40,499 nucleotides of DNA from Neocallimastix lanati (nom. inval.). Lineage: Eukaryota > Neocallimastigomycota > Neocallimastigomycetes > Neocallimastigales > Neocallimastigaceae. The position numbers and the translations under genes are program-made. This document shows, one piece after another, positions 30,456 to 40,499 of the stretch; positions within the stretch are counted from its first letter, which is position 1; each line of letters opens with the position of its first letter. Below the pieces are notes generated by a model that made no database searches, was not told the DNA's origin, and saw nothing but the letters and a program-made list of their open reading frames with translations. The stretch spans positions 1 to 40,499 of the forward strand of contig JACVTC010000349.1 of NCBI GenBank assembly GCA_016946835.1, written 5' to 3'.

Positions 30456-31781
30456 TGATACAAGATGAAAAGAAAAATAATGATATTTTAAAATTATTAT
30501 TAAATTTGTTAAGTTGGTACTTAGATTAAAGGGTAAACTTGGTTGGAAGCCTTTAATCTAATAACCTTTTGATATTATTTTATTTTTATAAATTGATTTA
30601 TTCAAATATAATATATTATTTTATTATTAAACTTTTAATTAACTATATTTTTATTTAATATGTTTTATTATAAAGTTATCAGATTATTTGTAAATAATAA
30701 TCTTACAAAGATTTAAAAAAGAATATTTTTTAGTTCTTTTATATTTTGAAAAACAATATAAAATATTTAATAATATATTTTAATAAATACTAATTTAAAG
30801 ATAACAATATAAAATATAATTTTAATATATAAAGTAATAGAATAATACATATATAATATAAGATAATAAAAATATATAAAATAATATAATTAATAAAAAA
30901 CAATTTTTATAAATAATATTCAACTATATTAATTAATATAAAAAGGGATAATGTTAATTAATATGTAATACAATATTAATCAATTAATATATTAGGGGTT
31001 CAATAATGTATAAAAGGGATAATATTAATTAATATGTAATACAATATTAATTTGGTTATGAACGGTACAAGGATTTAAGGAGTACAAATTATATTTATAA
31101 TTAAATTGTTATTTTTGTGGTATTAAATATAAATTAATTTGTATCAAATCCTTGACAAAATTATATTAATTATATAAAGTTTGTAAAATATATATTATTA
31201 TAAAATTAATTATATAAAAATGATGAATTATATTAATTATAAATCATATAAAATAATATTATTATAGTATAAAATTTAATTATTATAATATAAACTTTTA
31301 TATTAATGTTTATATAAAATATAACAATTATGATTTAATATAGAGATAATAATTATAAAAAAAAATATATAAAAATATTATAAAAAAAAAAAAAAATGTT
31401 TTTGTTAAAAAATTATTGATATATGTTAATTAGTAATAGTTGATTTAATATAAGAAAAATGTTTTAATTAGTTAAGATAGTAGTTTAGTTATTAGTTTTA
31501 ATAAAATTAGTTGTTTAAGTAATTAATTATAGAATATTATAATTAAATTATAATTATTAATAGTTAATTAATATGATAAAAATAAAATAAAATAAAATAA
31601 AATAAAATAAAATAAAATAAAATAAAAATAAAATATTACAAAACAAATATCCTAAAATAAAAAATTTAAATAACTAAATAAAATAATTAATATTATTATT
31701 AGAATATATAACTTAATACAATTCCCCAGTGTAGCGCCCAAAACTATTGTAAATACGAATATTTAAAAATATATCGTATCA
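30456..31781 (+). repeat. 5' LTR of element E, interrupted by a solo LTR
   Basis: TGATACAAGATG to CGTATCA. Without the insertion at 30507-31157 and one 5-bp duplication it is about 670 bp and matches the LTR of A. It contains a run of AAAAT repeats (31575-31630). Confidence 0.88.
30507..31157 (+). mobile_element. Solo LTR nested in the 5' LTR of E (651 bp)
   Basis: TG...CA ends (TGTTAAGTTGG to CCTTGACA) and a 5-bp AAATT duplication at 30502-30506 and 31158-31162. The E LTR resumes exactly after it. Near its start it has a perfect 10-bp hairpin AGATTAAAGG/CCTTTAATCT. Near its end it has arms CAAGGATTT/AAATCCTTG, and a roughly 38-bp direct repeat (GGGATAAT.TTAATTAATATG type) occurs at about 30944 and 31016. 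No second copy is in the window, so orientation is a guess. Confidence 0.88.
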
Positions 31782-31811
31782 TATTTTTGGTGGAGAATCC
31801 GGGCGCTGCAC
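31729..31811 (+). other. LTR-end/primer-site stem of element E
   Basis: GTGTAGCGCCC (31729-31739) pairs with GGGCGCTGCAC (31801-31811) with one G-U-type mismatch, enclosing ATACGA/TCGTAT and most of the primer site. The same arms occur in A (2450-2460 and 2378-2388). The GC-rich arms stand out in an A/T background. Confidence 0.7.
31788..31803 (+). other. tRNA-type primer binding site of element E
   Basis: TGGTGGAGAATCCGGG, six bases after the LTR end (TATTTT spacer). Identical in A and similar in D. Confidence 0.8.
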
Positions 31812-32011
31812 TATTAAATTATATGAAAATAATAATAATATTATAAAAAAAAAAAAAAATTTTTTTTTTTTTATTAAAATATATATATATATATAATAGT
31901 AAAAATAAATAAATAATATTAGAGATAAGTCGAATTAAATAAGAAAATAAATTACGTATTAAATATAAGTTTTGTTTCATTTTTTTTTCCTTTTTTAGTA
32001 GTTAATTAATA

Positions 32012-33577
32012 ATGGTTGACGCTTCCAAAGTAAAACGTGATCTACCATATCTATGTGACTATGGTAAAGACATAGACACATGGATAGAAGATTTTAAGGG
32101 TGTCATGGAAATGCATGACATCCAAGATTCATCTAGAATTTTTGTATGGCTAAAAATAGCCGTGGAGGCTGACTTGAGGAACGTTTTGAAATCATTAGTA
32201 ACCACTCGGAATAATATCACAAGGTATCCAAACTATAAAGAAGTGCAATCAGCTATTGAAAAGTATATGGATATAAAACCAGCTGATAAATGCTCAGTTT
32301 TAAAAAATCTGAAAATAAAACCAAATGAAAATATAAAGAATTTTAACTACCGTTATTTAACCTTGTATCATCGATTAGATAGAGATTATCAGAAGATTAT
32401 ATCAGTCGATGATTATTTAAATTCAATAAAATCAAGAATATATGTTCATTCTCAAATTCTCTTAGCCGAATGTGATACCTTGTCGGATGCTTTTGAAGTG
32501 GCTGTAAGAGCCGAGAAAGCCGAAAAAAGGACCATAGGAAATAATGAATTTCTCAACACTTCTATGGTCTTCCAAAATAATTCTAATTGTCAAAATTCTT
32601 TATTAGAACATCCATTATATAGAGGATTGACCGAAGGAAATAGGGATTTAGATAATTCTATACAAAATGCGTATTATGTGGGCAATGCTTATCTGTTTTC
32701 TACTGGTCGATATCGTCAAGAAAGATTTAATTCAAGGTATAATAATAACAACAATAATAATAATCAATTTAGAAATTTTACTTGCTACCTCTGTGGCGAA
32801 CCGGGTCACAAAGCAAGAGAATGTAACAAAAGAAATTTAAGAAATAAAAATAAATCTCTTAATTATAGTCAGGATCAGAATCAATTAATGACCTTCGGAA
32901 AATTTAATTCTGGATTTTATAATGAAAATAATTATAATAATAATGGAAATAGAATGTTTAATAACGGAAATAATGGAAATAATTATAATATTAATAATAA
33001 TAATAATAATAATAATAATTATAATACTCTATATGGTAATAATAATTATAACAGTAATTATAATAACAATAATAATTATAATAATTTCTATAACAGTAAT
33101 ATTAATAGTAACAATAATAATAATAATAATAATTTCAATAACAGTAATAATAATAATAATAATAATTTTGGTAACTATAATAATAATTCCAATAATAATA
33201 ATATTAACAATGGTAATTATAATTTTAGGAACAACAACAATAGAGGAAAAAATAATTATAATAACAATAATAATTATAATAATAACAATTATAGCAATAA
33301 TAATTATATTAATAGCAATTATAACAATAATAATTATAATAACAATAATATGTATAATAACAATAATAATTATAATAGAAATAATAATTATAATAGTAAT
33401 AGTAATTATGGAAATAATAATTATAATACTAATAATACTAATTATGACAACTATAACAATGATAACTACAACAATGCAAGAAATATGGAGGAAATAAGAA
33501 ATAAAAGTAATCCTAGGTACTTTGATAATCAAAATCCTCATCAGCAAAATATTAGAAGCGATAGCAATTTAAAATAG
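32012..33577 (+). CDS. gag of element E (capsid, CCHC knuckle, long Asn-rich tail)
   Basis: 521 residues. The N-terminal capsid-like part includes YLCDYGKDIDTWIEDFKGVM, IFVWLKIAVEADLRNVL, LKIKPNENIKNFNYRYLTLY and ALEVA-like helices. A CCHC knuckle follows, CYLCGEPGHKAREC (C258, C261, H266, C271), preceded by a short Asn run. The last roughly 210 residues are mostly asparagine with interspersed Tyr, Ser and Gly, encoded by AAT/AAC repeats. The start at 32012 follows an A/T leader and is shared with element A. The gag of D has a similar order of parts but an acidic patch and almost no tail. The frame ends at TAG (33575) directly after a TTTAAAA slippery heptamer. Gag should form particles, and the tail may condense or aggregate (inference). 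Confidence 0.93.
   Translation: MVDASKVKRDLPYLCDYGKDIDTWIEDFKGVMEMHDIQDSSRIFVWLKIAVEADLRNVLKSLVTTRNNITRYPNYKEVQSAIEKYMDIKPADKCSVLKNLKIKPNENIKNFNYRYLTLYHRLDRDYQKIISVDDYLNSIKSRIYVHSQILLAECDTLSDAFEVAVRAEKAEKRTIGNNEFLNTSMVFQNNSNCQNSLLEHPLYRGLTEGNRDLDNSIQNAYYVGNAYLFSTGRYRQERFNSRYNNNNNNNNQFRNFTCYLCGEPGHKARECNKRNLRNKNKSLNYSQDQNQLMTFGKFNSGFYNENNYNNNGNRMFNNGNNGNNYNINNNNNNNNNYNTLYGNNNYNSNYNNNNNYNNFYNSNINSNNNNNNNNFNNSNNNNNNNFGNYNNNSNNNNINNGNYNFRNNNNRGKNNYNNNNNYNNNNYSNNNYINSNYNNNNYNNNNMYNNNNNYNRNNNYNSNSNYGNNNYNTNNTNYDNYNNDNYNNARNMEEIRNKSNPRYFDNQNPHQQNIRSDSNLK
33000..33490 (+). repeat. AAT/AAC trinucleotide microsatellite, gag tail of E
   Basis: Imperfect trinucleotide repeats encoding the asparagine tail. 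Related tracts are at 33655-34700, 35040-35220, 38040-38380 and 38830-38950 in pol. A tract of this type is the breakpoint of the deletion in A. Confidence 0.9.
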
Positions 33578-33601
33578 ATTATGGGAGAAGGCCAACTTCC
33601 A
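33568..33601 (+). promoter_or_regulatory. -1 programmed frameshift signal at the gag-pol junction of E
   Basis: TTTAAAA (33568-33574) is read as T TTA AAA in gag, directly before the TAG stop. A 7-base spacer (33575-33581) is followed by a bulged hairpin in which TGG/CCA and AAG/CTT arms close a GCCAA loop (33582-33601). The pol frame is -1 and open from here to 39708. Confidence 0.8.
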
Positions 33602-34116
33602 GTAAACAAACCACCCTTTTATGTATAAACAACGACAATTATTGTAATGATAACTTCCATAATCATTATAATAATAATAATAATAATATTAATGAACCTA
33701 ATAATTATAATGAAAATAATATATATTATAAGAATATTAAAAATAAAAATAATAATTTACTAATTAATAATAATGAAAGAAATGAAAATTATGGAAATAA
33801 TAAAGAAATGGATATCAAGAATAAAGACAACAACTATAAAAACAATGAAAATATTTATTTAGTTAATAGAAAAGATAATTTTAATACTAATTCCAATGAT
33901 AATGATAATAATAATTATAATAATTATAATATTTATGATAATTATAATAGTAATAATAATTATTGCAATAAACCAAATTGTAACAATAACAATAATACTA
34001 ATAATAACAATAACTTTAATAATAACAATAACCATAAAAATAACAAAAATAATAATTACACATATAATAATAATTACATTAATAATCGTTACAATAATGA
34101 TAATAATAGTAATAGT

Positions 34117-34154
<38 letters not shown>

Positions 34155-35124
34155 TAATCATAATAGTAGTTATAATAATAATTATAATTTTGTTAATAAT
34201 GGTAATAATTATAATAATGATGATTATAATAATCGAAGTAATATTAATAACAATAATTATAATAATAATAGTCATAGTTATATTAATAATAATAATAGTA
34301 ATATTAATAATAATAGTGATATTAATAATAATGTTAATATTAATAATAATAATAGTAATTATAACAATAAGAATCTTAATAATAATTATAGTAATAGAGA
34401 TTATAGTAATGATAATTATAATAATAACGATACCAATAATTACAATCATAATAATAATTATAAAAATTACAATAACTATAATTATAATTATAATAATAGT
34501 ATTATGAAATGTAATAGTGATAATGTTAATATGAGAAATGATAATAATGATTATTATATCGATGATAATAATAATCATTATAATAATTGTAATAATCATT
34601 GTAATAATAATATTAAGGATAATGATAATGAAAAAAATGATTATTATAATAACAATTATAATAAAAATAATAATAATAATGTTTATTTAAGAGATACCAA
34701 TGAAGAATTCCAGGATGAAGTTGTTTTTGCTGCTCAGAGAAAAGGGAAACAAAATAAAGAAAAATATAAGGGGCCTTATAAAGAAACACAAAGGCTTCAT
34801 CTCAAAGATAATCCAGTTCCTATTCACACTCCAGCCATGAAACAAATAAATAATAATAATGATAATTATAATGATAGTAATAATAATGAGGAACTAAATA
34901 ATAATAAAATAATTGAAGGTGAATATCTTTCTTCTACAAAAAAGGTTAATTTTAGAGAAAATCCAGATATTATTGAAATTAATAATAATGGAAATATTCG
35001 AGATGAAGATAATATGAATTTAGAGGATGATCCAAATAATTTAAATTATAATAATAATAATCATAATATTAATATTGATGATTATAATAATAATATTAAC
35101 AATAATGACAATTCTAATAATATC

Positions 35125-35179
<55 letters not shown>

Positions 35180-38100
35180 TTAATGATAATATTAATACTA
35201 ATAATGATAGTAATAATAACACAGAAAAATTGGAACATTTGGATATATCATATATAAACCAACCAAATATTTCAAACGCAAAAAAAATTAACAAATTAAA
35301 TAGAATTAAAGAGATAATATCCAATACTACAAACGAAAATGAAAATGGAGGTAATACTAAGACGTCAAAATTAGAGAAACATATTAAAATGATCAATTTG
35401 GTCGATAATTATGATATAAATGACCTGGTTAAAGATGTTGCCAATATAGAAGTCAAACTTAAATTGGCACACTTATTGGACTTATGTCCTAAATTTCGTA
35501 CCGGGTTTAACAAAGAACAAAAATTAATTAAAAGTACCAGTAAAGAATTTTTAATAAATGCTTTATCATTGTTAAGCGACTATAAAGTTATAAAAGTAAA
35601 TGGTACTATTGAAGGATCCTACGCAGAAATATTCTTAGATTCTTGTGCAAGTGTTAATTTAATTACTGCTGCTGCATTCGAGAAGTATAAAATAAATAAA
35701 ACGGCCGTTGGAACTATTTCGGAAAGAATATTCCAGGCTTATTCTAATAATTATATTTCTTCGGATGTATACGAATTAGAAATTGAAATAGGCGGCTACA
35801 CTTTCAAAGACTATTTCAGAAAAATAGAAAAAGATGATATTTTCGACGTGTTAATTGGTATTGACACGCTTAAGAAAAACAGATTTGTGCTAGATTTAGT
35901 TGATGATACTTTATTACGTAAAAATGATAATGGTGATTTTATTGAACTTTCTAATTTAATGTATAATGTAAATTTTTCTAATGTTAATGATTTAAATATT
36001 AATAAAAATGATTCTGAAAATTATGTTACGCGTTGTGATGGTATTATCAATTATTGTGCGTGTTCAAATTTTTTGTGTAATGATACTTCTAATATAAATA
36101 TTAGTGATTTTGATAATTTAATATTATCTAATGATGAAGTTCTTAATAATAATGATTTATTTTCTATTGATAATAATGTGTTATTTCTTAATAATGATTC
36201 AAAAATTTGTCCCGCTATTCTTTTAATAACTTCTGATGATAATTCATCTTTTGTTGATTTAAAATCTCTGCAAAATGATAAGAAAATTTCGCTTGTACAC
36301 GACATATTATCTGAAGTACCTTCTTCTATTAGAGATTCAATTAAAATTTTATTTTTATCATACACGGATATTTTAGCTGTTAAAACAGACGATTTAGGTA
36401 ATTCTAAATTATTTCCTCATAGAATTAATTTAGTTCCTGGTACTCACCCTGTTAAACAGAGAGCATATAGACTCTCTAAAGTACAAGCAGATGCTCTAAA
36501 AAAAGAAATAATTAAACTCATTAACAATAAATTAATTGTTCCTTCAAATTCTCCTTGGTCTTCACCAGTTGTTCTTGTGTTAAAAAAAAATGGTCAAGTA
36601 AGAATGTGCGTTGATTATAGAGTAGTAAATAACTGTACGAAGAAAGATGCCTATGCCCTTCCTATTATCGATGATATTCTTTATTATGTAGGAAACACCG
36701 CAGTTCTTTCAACAATTGATTTATTTTCAGGATACCATCAAATTCCTATGCATCCTGATGATAGAGATATTACGTGTTTTACTACTATTTATGGTAATTT
36801 TAATTTTCAAGTTATGCCTTTTGGGTTGTGTAATGCTCCCGCAACTTTTCAAAGGGAGATGAACCGAATATTCTTCGACTTGATTGGTGTTTGTGTCTTT
36901 GTCTATATCGATGATCTTGTTGTGTATTCTCCCTCAATGGATCAGCATATTAAAGATCTTGAAAAGGTTTTCAAAATTCTACATAATAATGGATTAAAAA
37001 TTAATTTAGAGAAATGTCATTTTTTTAAAGAAGAAGTAGAATTATTAGGACACAAATTATCTACTAAAGGAATTAGTCCTATTGATTCAAAAGTGAATGT
37101 TATTATGAATTGGTTACCTCCTAAAAATATTAAGCAACTACGTTCTTTTTTAGGTGCTATTGGCTATTATAGGAAATTCATTTATAATTTTGCTCAAATT
37201 GCTAAACCATTATATGAACTTACAAAAAAAAATGTTCCTTTTGTATGGACTGATACTACTAATAAGGCTTTTGTTGAATTAAAAAATAAAATAATTTCTG
37301 CACCTATTTTATCACCTCCTGTTTTTGAAAAACCATTTATTATTCGTACGGACGCCTCTAAATATGGTATTGGTGGAGTTCTTATTCAGTTAGATGAGAA
37401 TAATGATGAAAAGCCTATTTATTTTGAAAGTCGTACCTTAATAAATGCAGAATTAAACTATAGTATTACGGATTTGGAAGGATTAGCTGCTTACTATTGT
37501 GTTATGAAATTTAGACCATTTTTAACAGGTAATAATTTTGAAACTATTTTGTACACTGATCATAAACCCTTAGTTTATATTTTCAATAGTAAAGAACCTA
37601 CTTCTAGCCGTCATATTAAATGGATTACGGAATTCAGTATTTTAAAAGTTAAAGTTTTATATGAAGAGGGGAGGAGAAATGTAATTGCAGATGCACTTTC
37701 AAGATTAAATTCTGGTGAAGATATACAAAATAAGAATGTAGAAGAAAATAAAAATATTATTTTGGAAAACAATTTTAATAAAGATAATAATTCAATTAAA
37801 AATATTATTTTAAAAGAGAATATAAGAAATAATAATTCTAATGAAATTAATAAATCAAGAAATAAAATCAGTAGGGAAAATACTAATGACAATTTATTTA
37901 TAAAAATAGACAATAAAAATACTATTAAAAATAGCAATTTATCTAAAAAAATAAAAATAAATAATATCACAAACAATCATAAATTATATGAGAATGAAAA
38001 CAATAATAATTATAATAAAAATAATATCTCTGATAAAAAAATAGAAATTAATGGGTTTAATAAAAATAATAACTTTAATACTAATAATAATTATATTAAA

Positions 38101-38844
38101 AATAACAATTATAATAAAAACAATAATCATAATGAAAATAGCAATTGTAATAAAAATAGCAATTATGATAAAGGCAATAATCCTAATGAAAATAATTTTG
38201 TTCGAAATAATAATAGGAATAAAAATAATAATCTCAATGAAAATAATAATTATAATAAAATTAATTACTTAGATGAAAAATTAAAAAATTGTAACATTAT
38301 TCAAAATAACTATTCAAATGAAAACAAAGAAAATTATAATACAAAATATAATAATATACATGATCCATATAAAAATAATAATTATTTAACAAAGGAAACA
38401 AGCTTTAAAACCGAAATATTAAATAATAATGTAATTCAAAATAATGTATTATTTAGAGATATAAAAAATGAGAGTACAACAAATGAAAATTCAAAAGAAA
38501 ATGAAAATGAAAAAAATAATATTGTAAATCAAAATAAAATAAGCATTAATAATAAATTCAATAAAATTTTGAATATTGATAAAAATATTAACAAAAAATC
38601 TCTTAATAAAAATGAACAAGAAGATCATAGAAGTATAACTATAGGAAAAAAGAAATATAATAATATTTTAAAAATTGATAAAATTAATAATAATTTTACA
38701 AATAATAACTTTCAAAAGGATGATAATAATGAAATGTTAAATAATGATATAAATAAAAATTACTCAAGAAATATTTTATCTAACAATAATGTATATCTAG
38801 ATACAAATTTCGTAATAAATGTTACACCTAATAATAATGATTAC

Positions 38845-38921
<77 letters not shown>

Positions 38922-39708
38922 AATAAATAATAATGAAAATAATAATAATGATGAAAAATTTTTAAATGATTTTATTGATAATTATATAAAACAAAAATTT
39001 GTAGAAATAGATGGGATTATTTATTATAAACAAAATAATAATTTAAGAAGAGTAATTTTTGATGAAAAAGAAAAATGGAAATTAATTAATTTAGCACATA
39101 ACGTAGGACATGAAGGTTGTTATAAAACCTATCATAGATTAAAAAGAGATTACTTTTGGAAAGGAATGAATAAAGATATAAAAATATTTATAAAATGTTG
39201 TAAGAAATGTCAAATGTATAAGCCACAGCCTCAAAATAAATACCCTGAAGATATTCCAACACCACCAGGATTGCCTTTCACAAGAGTTGGTTTAGATTTA
39301 GTTGGTCCATTATATACAACTGCTAGAGGAAATAGATATATCATAGTATTAGTTGACTACCTTACCAAATGGGTGGAAGCTGAACCATTAGAAAAAACAG
39401 AATCTGAAGATGTAATAAGATTTTTAATTAATGTGTTTTCGAGGCATGGAATACCAGAGTTATTAATTACAGATAATGGCCCACAACTTATTTCAGATAA
39501 AACTAAAGCTTTTCTCGATTTGCATGATGTATATGTACATAATGTGGCTACGTATCATCCACCTTCTAATGGAGAAGTTGAGAATAGAAATAGAGAAATT
39601 GGAAAATATTTGCGGCTTTTAGGAAAAAATAATAAAGATTGGGATGATATTCTACCTAGTGCTTTATGGGCGCTTAGAACAGCGAAGAATGAAGTAACAA
39701 AAGTATAG
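33568..39708 (+). CDS. pol of element E: protease, RT, RNase H, Asn-rich linker, integrase
   Basis: Open from the slippery site; residues are counted from the first ATG at 33808. An Asn-rich leader of about 470 residues is followed by a protease with FLDSCASVNLI (D611, Cys in place of Gly). RT has LDLFSGYHQI-like IDLFSGYHQI, MPFGLCNAPATFQ and YIDD (1033-1036). RNase H has RTDASKYGIGG (D1182) and ends near ADALSR (1294). An Asn/Lys-rich segment of about 415 residues (roughly 1300-1714), almost absent from D, separates it from integrase. The integrase has H1764, H1768, C1798, C1801 and the triad D1830, D1889, E1925, with 35 residues between the last two. The frame stops at 39708 because of one indel, and the integrase tail continues in another frame. 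Pol would be made as a Gag-Pol fusion. At about 2000 residues it is far longer than the roughly 1000-1300 usual for Ty3/gypsy pol. Confidence 0.93.
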
Positions 39709-40126
39709 CAGTTTTGAATTACTTTATGGTAGAAGGGATTTGCAACCTTTCGAACTTACAATTAATGTTGATCAAAAACATGAAGATGAAACTGATGAAG
39801 AATATTATTTAAGAAAATTTATTACACATAATAAATGGATTAATGAAGCTATTCGGAATATAGAAACTGCTAATGAACTATGGAAAGATAGAAGAAAACA
39901 AATTAAAAGATTAAGAAGTGAATTTAAACCTGGAGATTTAGTATTAATCAGGAATTTTAATAGAAGAAAATTGGACCCTTATTTTATTGGACCATTAAAA
40001 ATAGTTAAGCAACAATTTAATACTGTTACAGTTTGTGATCCAATTACTAATGAAGTTGCCGAAAGAAATATACATCTCAAAAATGTTATTCCTTATATAA
40101 GTAGTTTTGTAGAAATCACTGATTAA
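39706..40126 (+). pseudogene. Integrase C-terminal tail of E, separated by a frameshift
   Basis: Continues pol in another frame: SSFELLYGRRDLQPFEL (compare SSFELVYGREDQQPYDI in D), a helical connector with WKDRRKQIKRLRSEFKPGDL, LVLIRNFNRRKLDPYFIGPL, and an end in KNVIPYISSFVEITD. The switch occurs near 39700-39710, where the main frame meets TAG. One extra base (or two lost) explains it. No chromodomain. This piece includes the GPF/GPL module that usually contacts DNA and affects target choice. Confidence 0.88.
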
Positions 40127-40170
40127 TATTAATATTTAAAAAATAATAATAGTTTAAAATAAATCACTAC

Positions 40171-40223
<53 letters not shown>

Positions 40224-40352
40224 ATAATAATCATATAATTATATTACAAAAAAAAAAAAAAAATAATGCCTTATAAATTTTAAAATTTATTATTTCATAC
40301 AAATATTCTTTAGACTTCAAGGGACGAAGTCTGATCTAAAGCGTGGGCGTTC
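40127..40352 (+). other. 3' untranslated end of element E
   Basis: AT-rich with a long A run (40173-40207), a TA repeat (about 40209-40228) and a second A run (about 40247-40262). The bases before the LTR, GCGTGGGCGTTC, are G-rich like the matching place in D and may act as the plus-strand primer. Confidence 0.6.
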
Positions 40353-40499
40353 TGATACAAGATGAAAAGAAAAATAATGATATTTTAAAATTATTATTAA
40401 ATTATATTAATTATATAAAGTTTGTAAAATATATTTTATTATAAAATTAATTATATAAAAATGATGAATTATATTAATTATAAATCATATAAAATAATA
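40353..40499 (+). repeat. 3' LTR of element E, partial (window end)
   Basis: 147 bases starting TGATACAAGATG, matching the 5' LTR of E on both sides of its nested insertion point. It lacks the nested LTR, so that insertion is younger than E. Confidence 0.93.

Larger units (their letters stand above)
30456..40499 (+). mobile_element. Element E: Asn-rich Ty3/gypsy element, continues past the window end
   Basis: 5' LTR (with a nested solo LTR), tRNA-type primer site, gag, pol and the first 147 bases of the 3' LTR on the plus strand. The visible 3' LTR differs from the 5' LTR by about one substitution, so the insertion is recent. Same family as A, and a relative of D in pol, primer site, frameshift signal and protease motif. 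One frame break near the end of pol probably disables this copy. Confidence 0.94.

Noticed and set aside
30456-30506. E inserted at a tRNA-like head like A, C and D
   Set aside because: The left flank of E is the end of a degraded LTR without A- or B-box-like motifs, and the right flank is outside the window, so it cannot be counted.
32922-34599. Long frames rich in isoleucine or in Ile/Met on both strands over the AAT repeats (also 35041-35396 and 38051-38272)
   Set aside because: They are alternative-frame readings of trinucleotide repeats that encode asparagine in gag and pol. They have no domain or start context.

Overview
The window is an AT-rich eukaryotic transposon graveyard. Every coding stretch I can interpret is a Ty3/gypsy LTR retrotransposon or a fragment of one, and I see no host gene, tRNA or rRNA gene. 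Extreme AT content, long A/T homopolymers, AAT-driven asparagine tracts, Tf1/sushi-like elements with one fused gag-pol frame and a chromodomain fragment fit a very AT-rich fungus. An early-diverging lineage such as an anaerobic gut fungus is a reasonable guess, but the sequence does not prove it.

Layout from left to right. (1) 1-3052, minus: element A, a broken copy of the same family as E, cut by the window edge. (2) 3053-7412, plus: element B, a decayed and internally deleted element with a frameshifted gag, a protease piece, and an in-frame fusion that removes RT, RNase H and the integrase core but keeps the integrase tail and chromodomain. (3) 7413-9415: AT-rich LTR-like debris, ending in the start of a second B-family LTR. 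(4) 9416-17588, minus: element D, with both LTRs, gag and pol, and one frame break in integrase. It splits the second B-family LTR, which resumes at 17589-18093. (5) 18094-22544: LTR remnants and a gag fragment of element F. (6) 22545-29611, plus: element C, apparently intact, with near-identical 979/980-bp LTRs, a TTATG target duplication and one 1370-residue gag-pol frame. It splits the LTR of F. (7) 29617-30455: LTR debris. (8) 30456-40499, plus: element E, with a 5' LTR carrying a nested 651-bp solo LTR, Asn-rich gag, a very large Asn-rich pol with one frame break, and a 3' LTR running off the window.

Two replication strategies lie side by side. C and B lack a recognisable tRNA primer site. 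The bases just after the 5' LTR are instead complementary to a stretch just downstream of the LTR TATA box, the arrangement known for Tf1 self-priming. A, D and E share a TGGTGGAGA tRNA-type primer site six bases after the LTR. D and E join gag to pol through a -1 slippery heptamer (TTTAAAC or TTTAAAA) at the gag stop, a 7-base spacer and a hairpin. C needs no frameshift.

The most unusual observation is that the B/F/H LTR family starts with a hairpin followed by a tRNA-like module, with A-box- and B-box-like motifs 44 bases apart in B and F. A, C and D, from two lineages, all sit at the homologous position 22-23 bases upstream of that A-box-like motif, each with its 5' LTR facing it. This resembles Ty3 targeting of Pol III start sites, here apparently directed at other retrotransposons.
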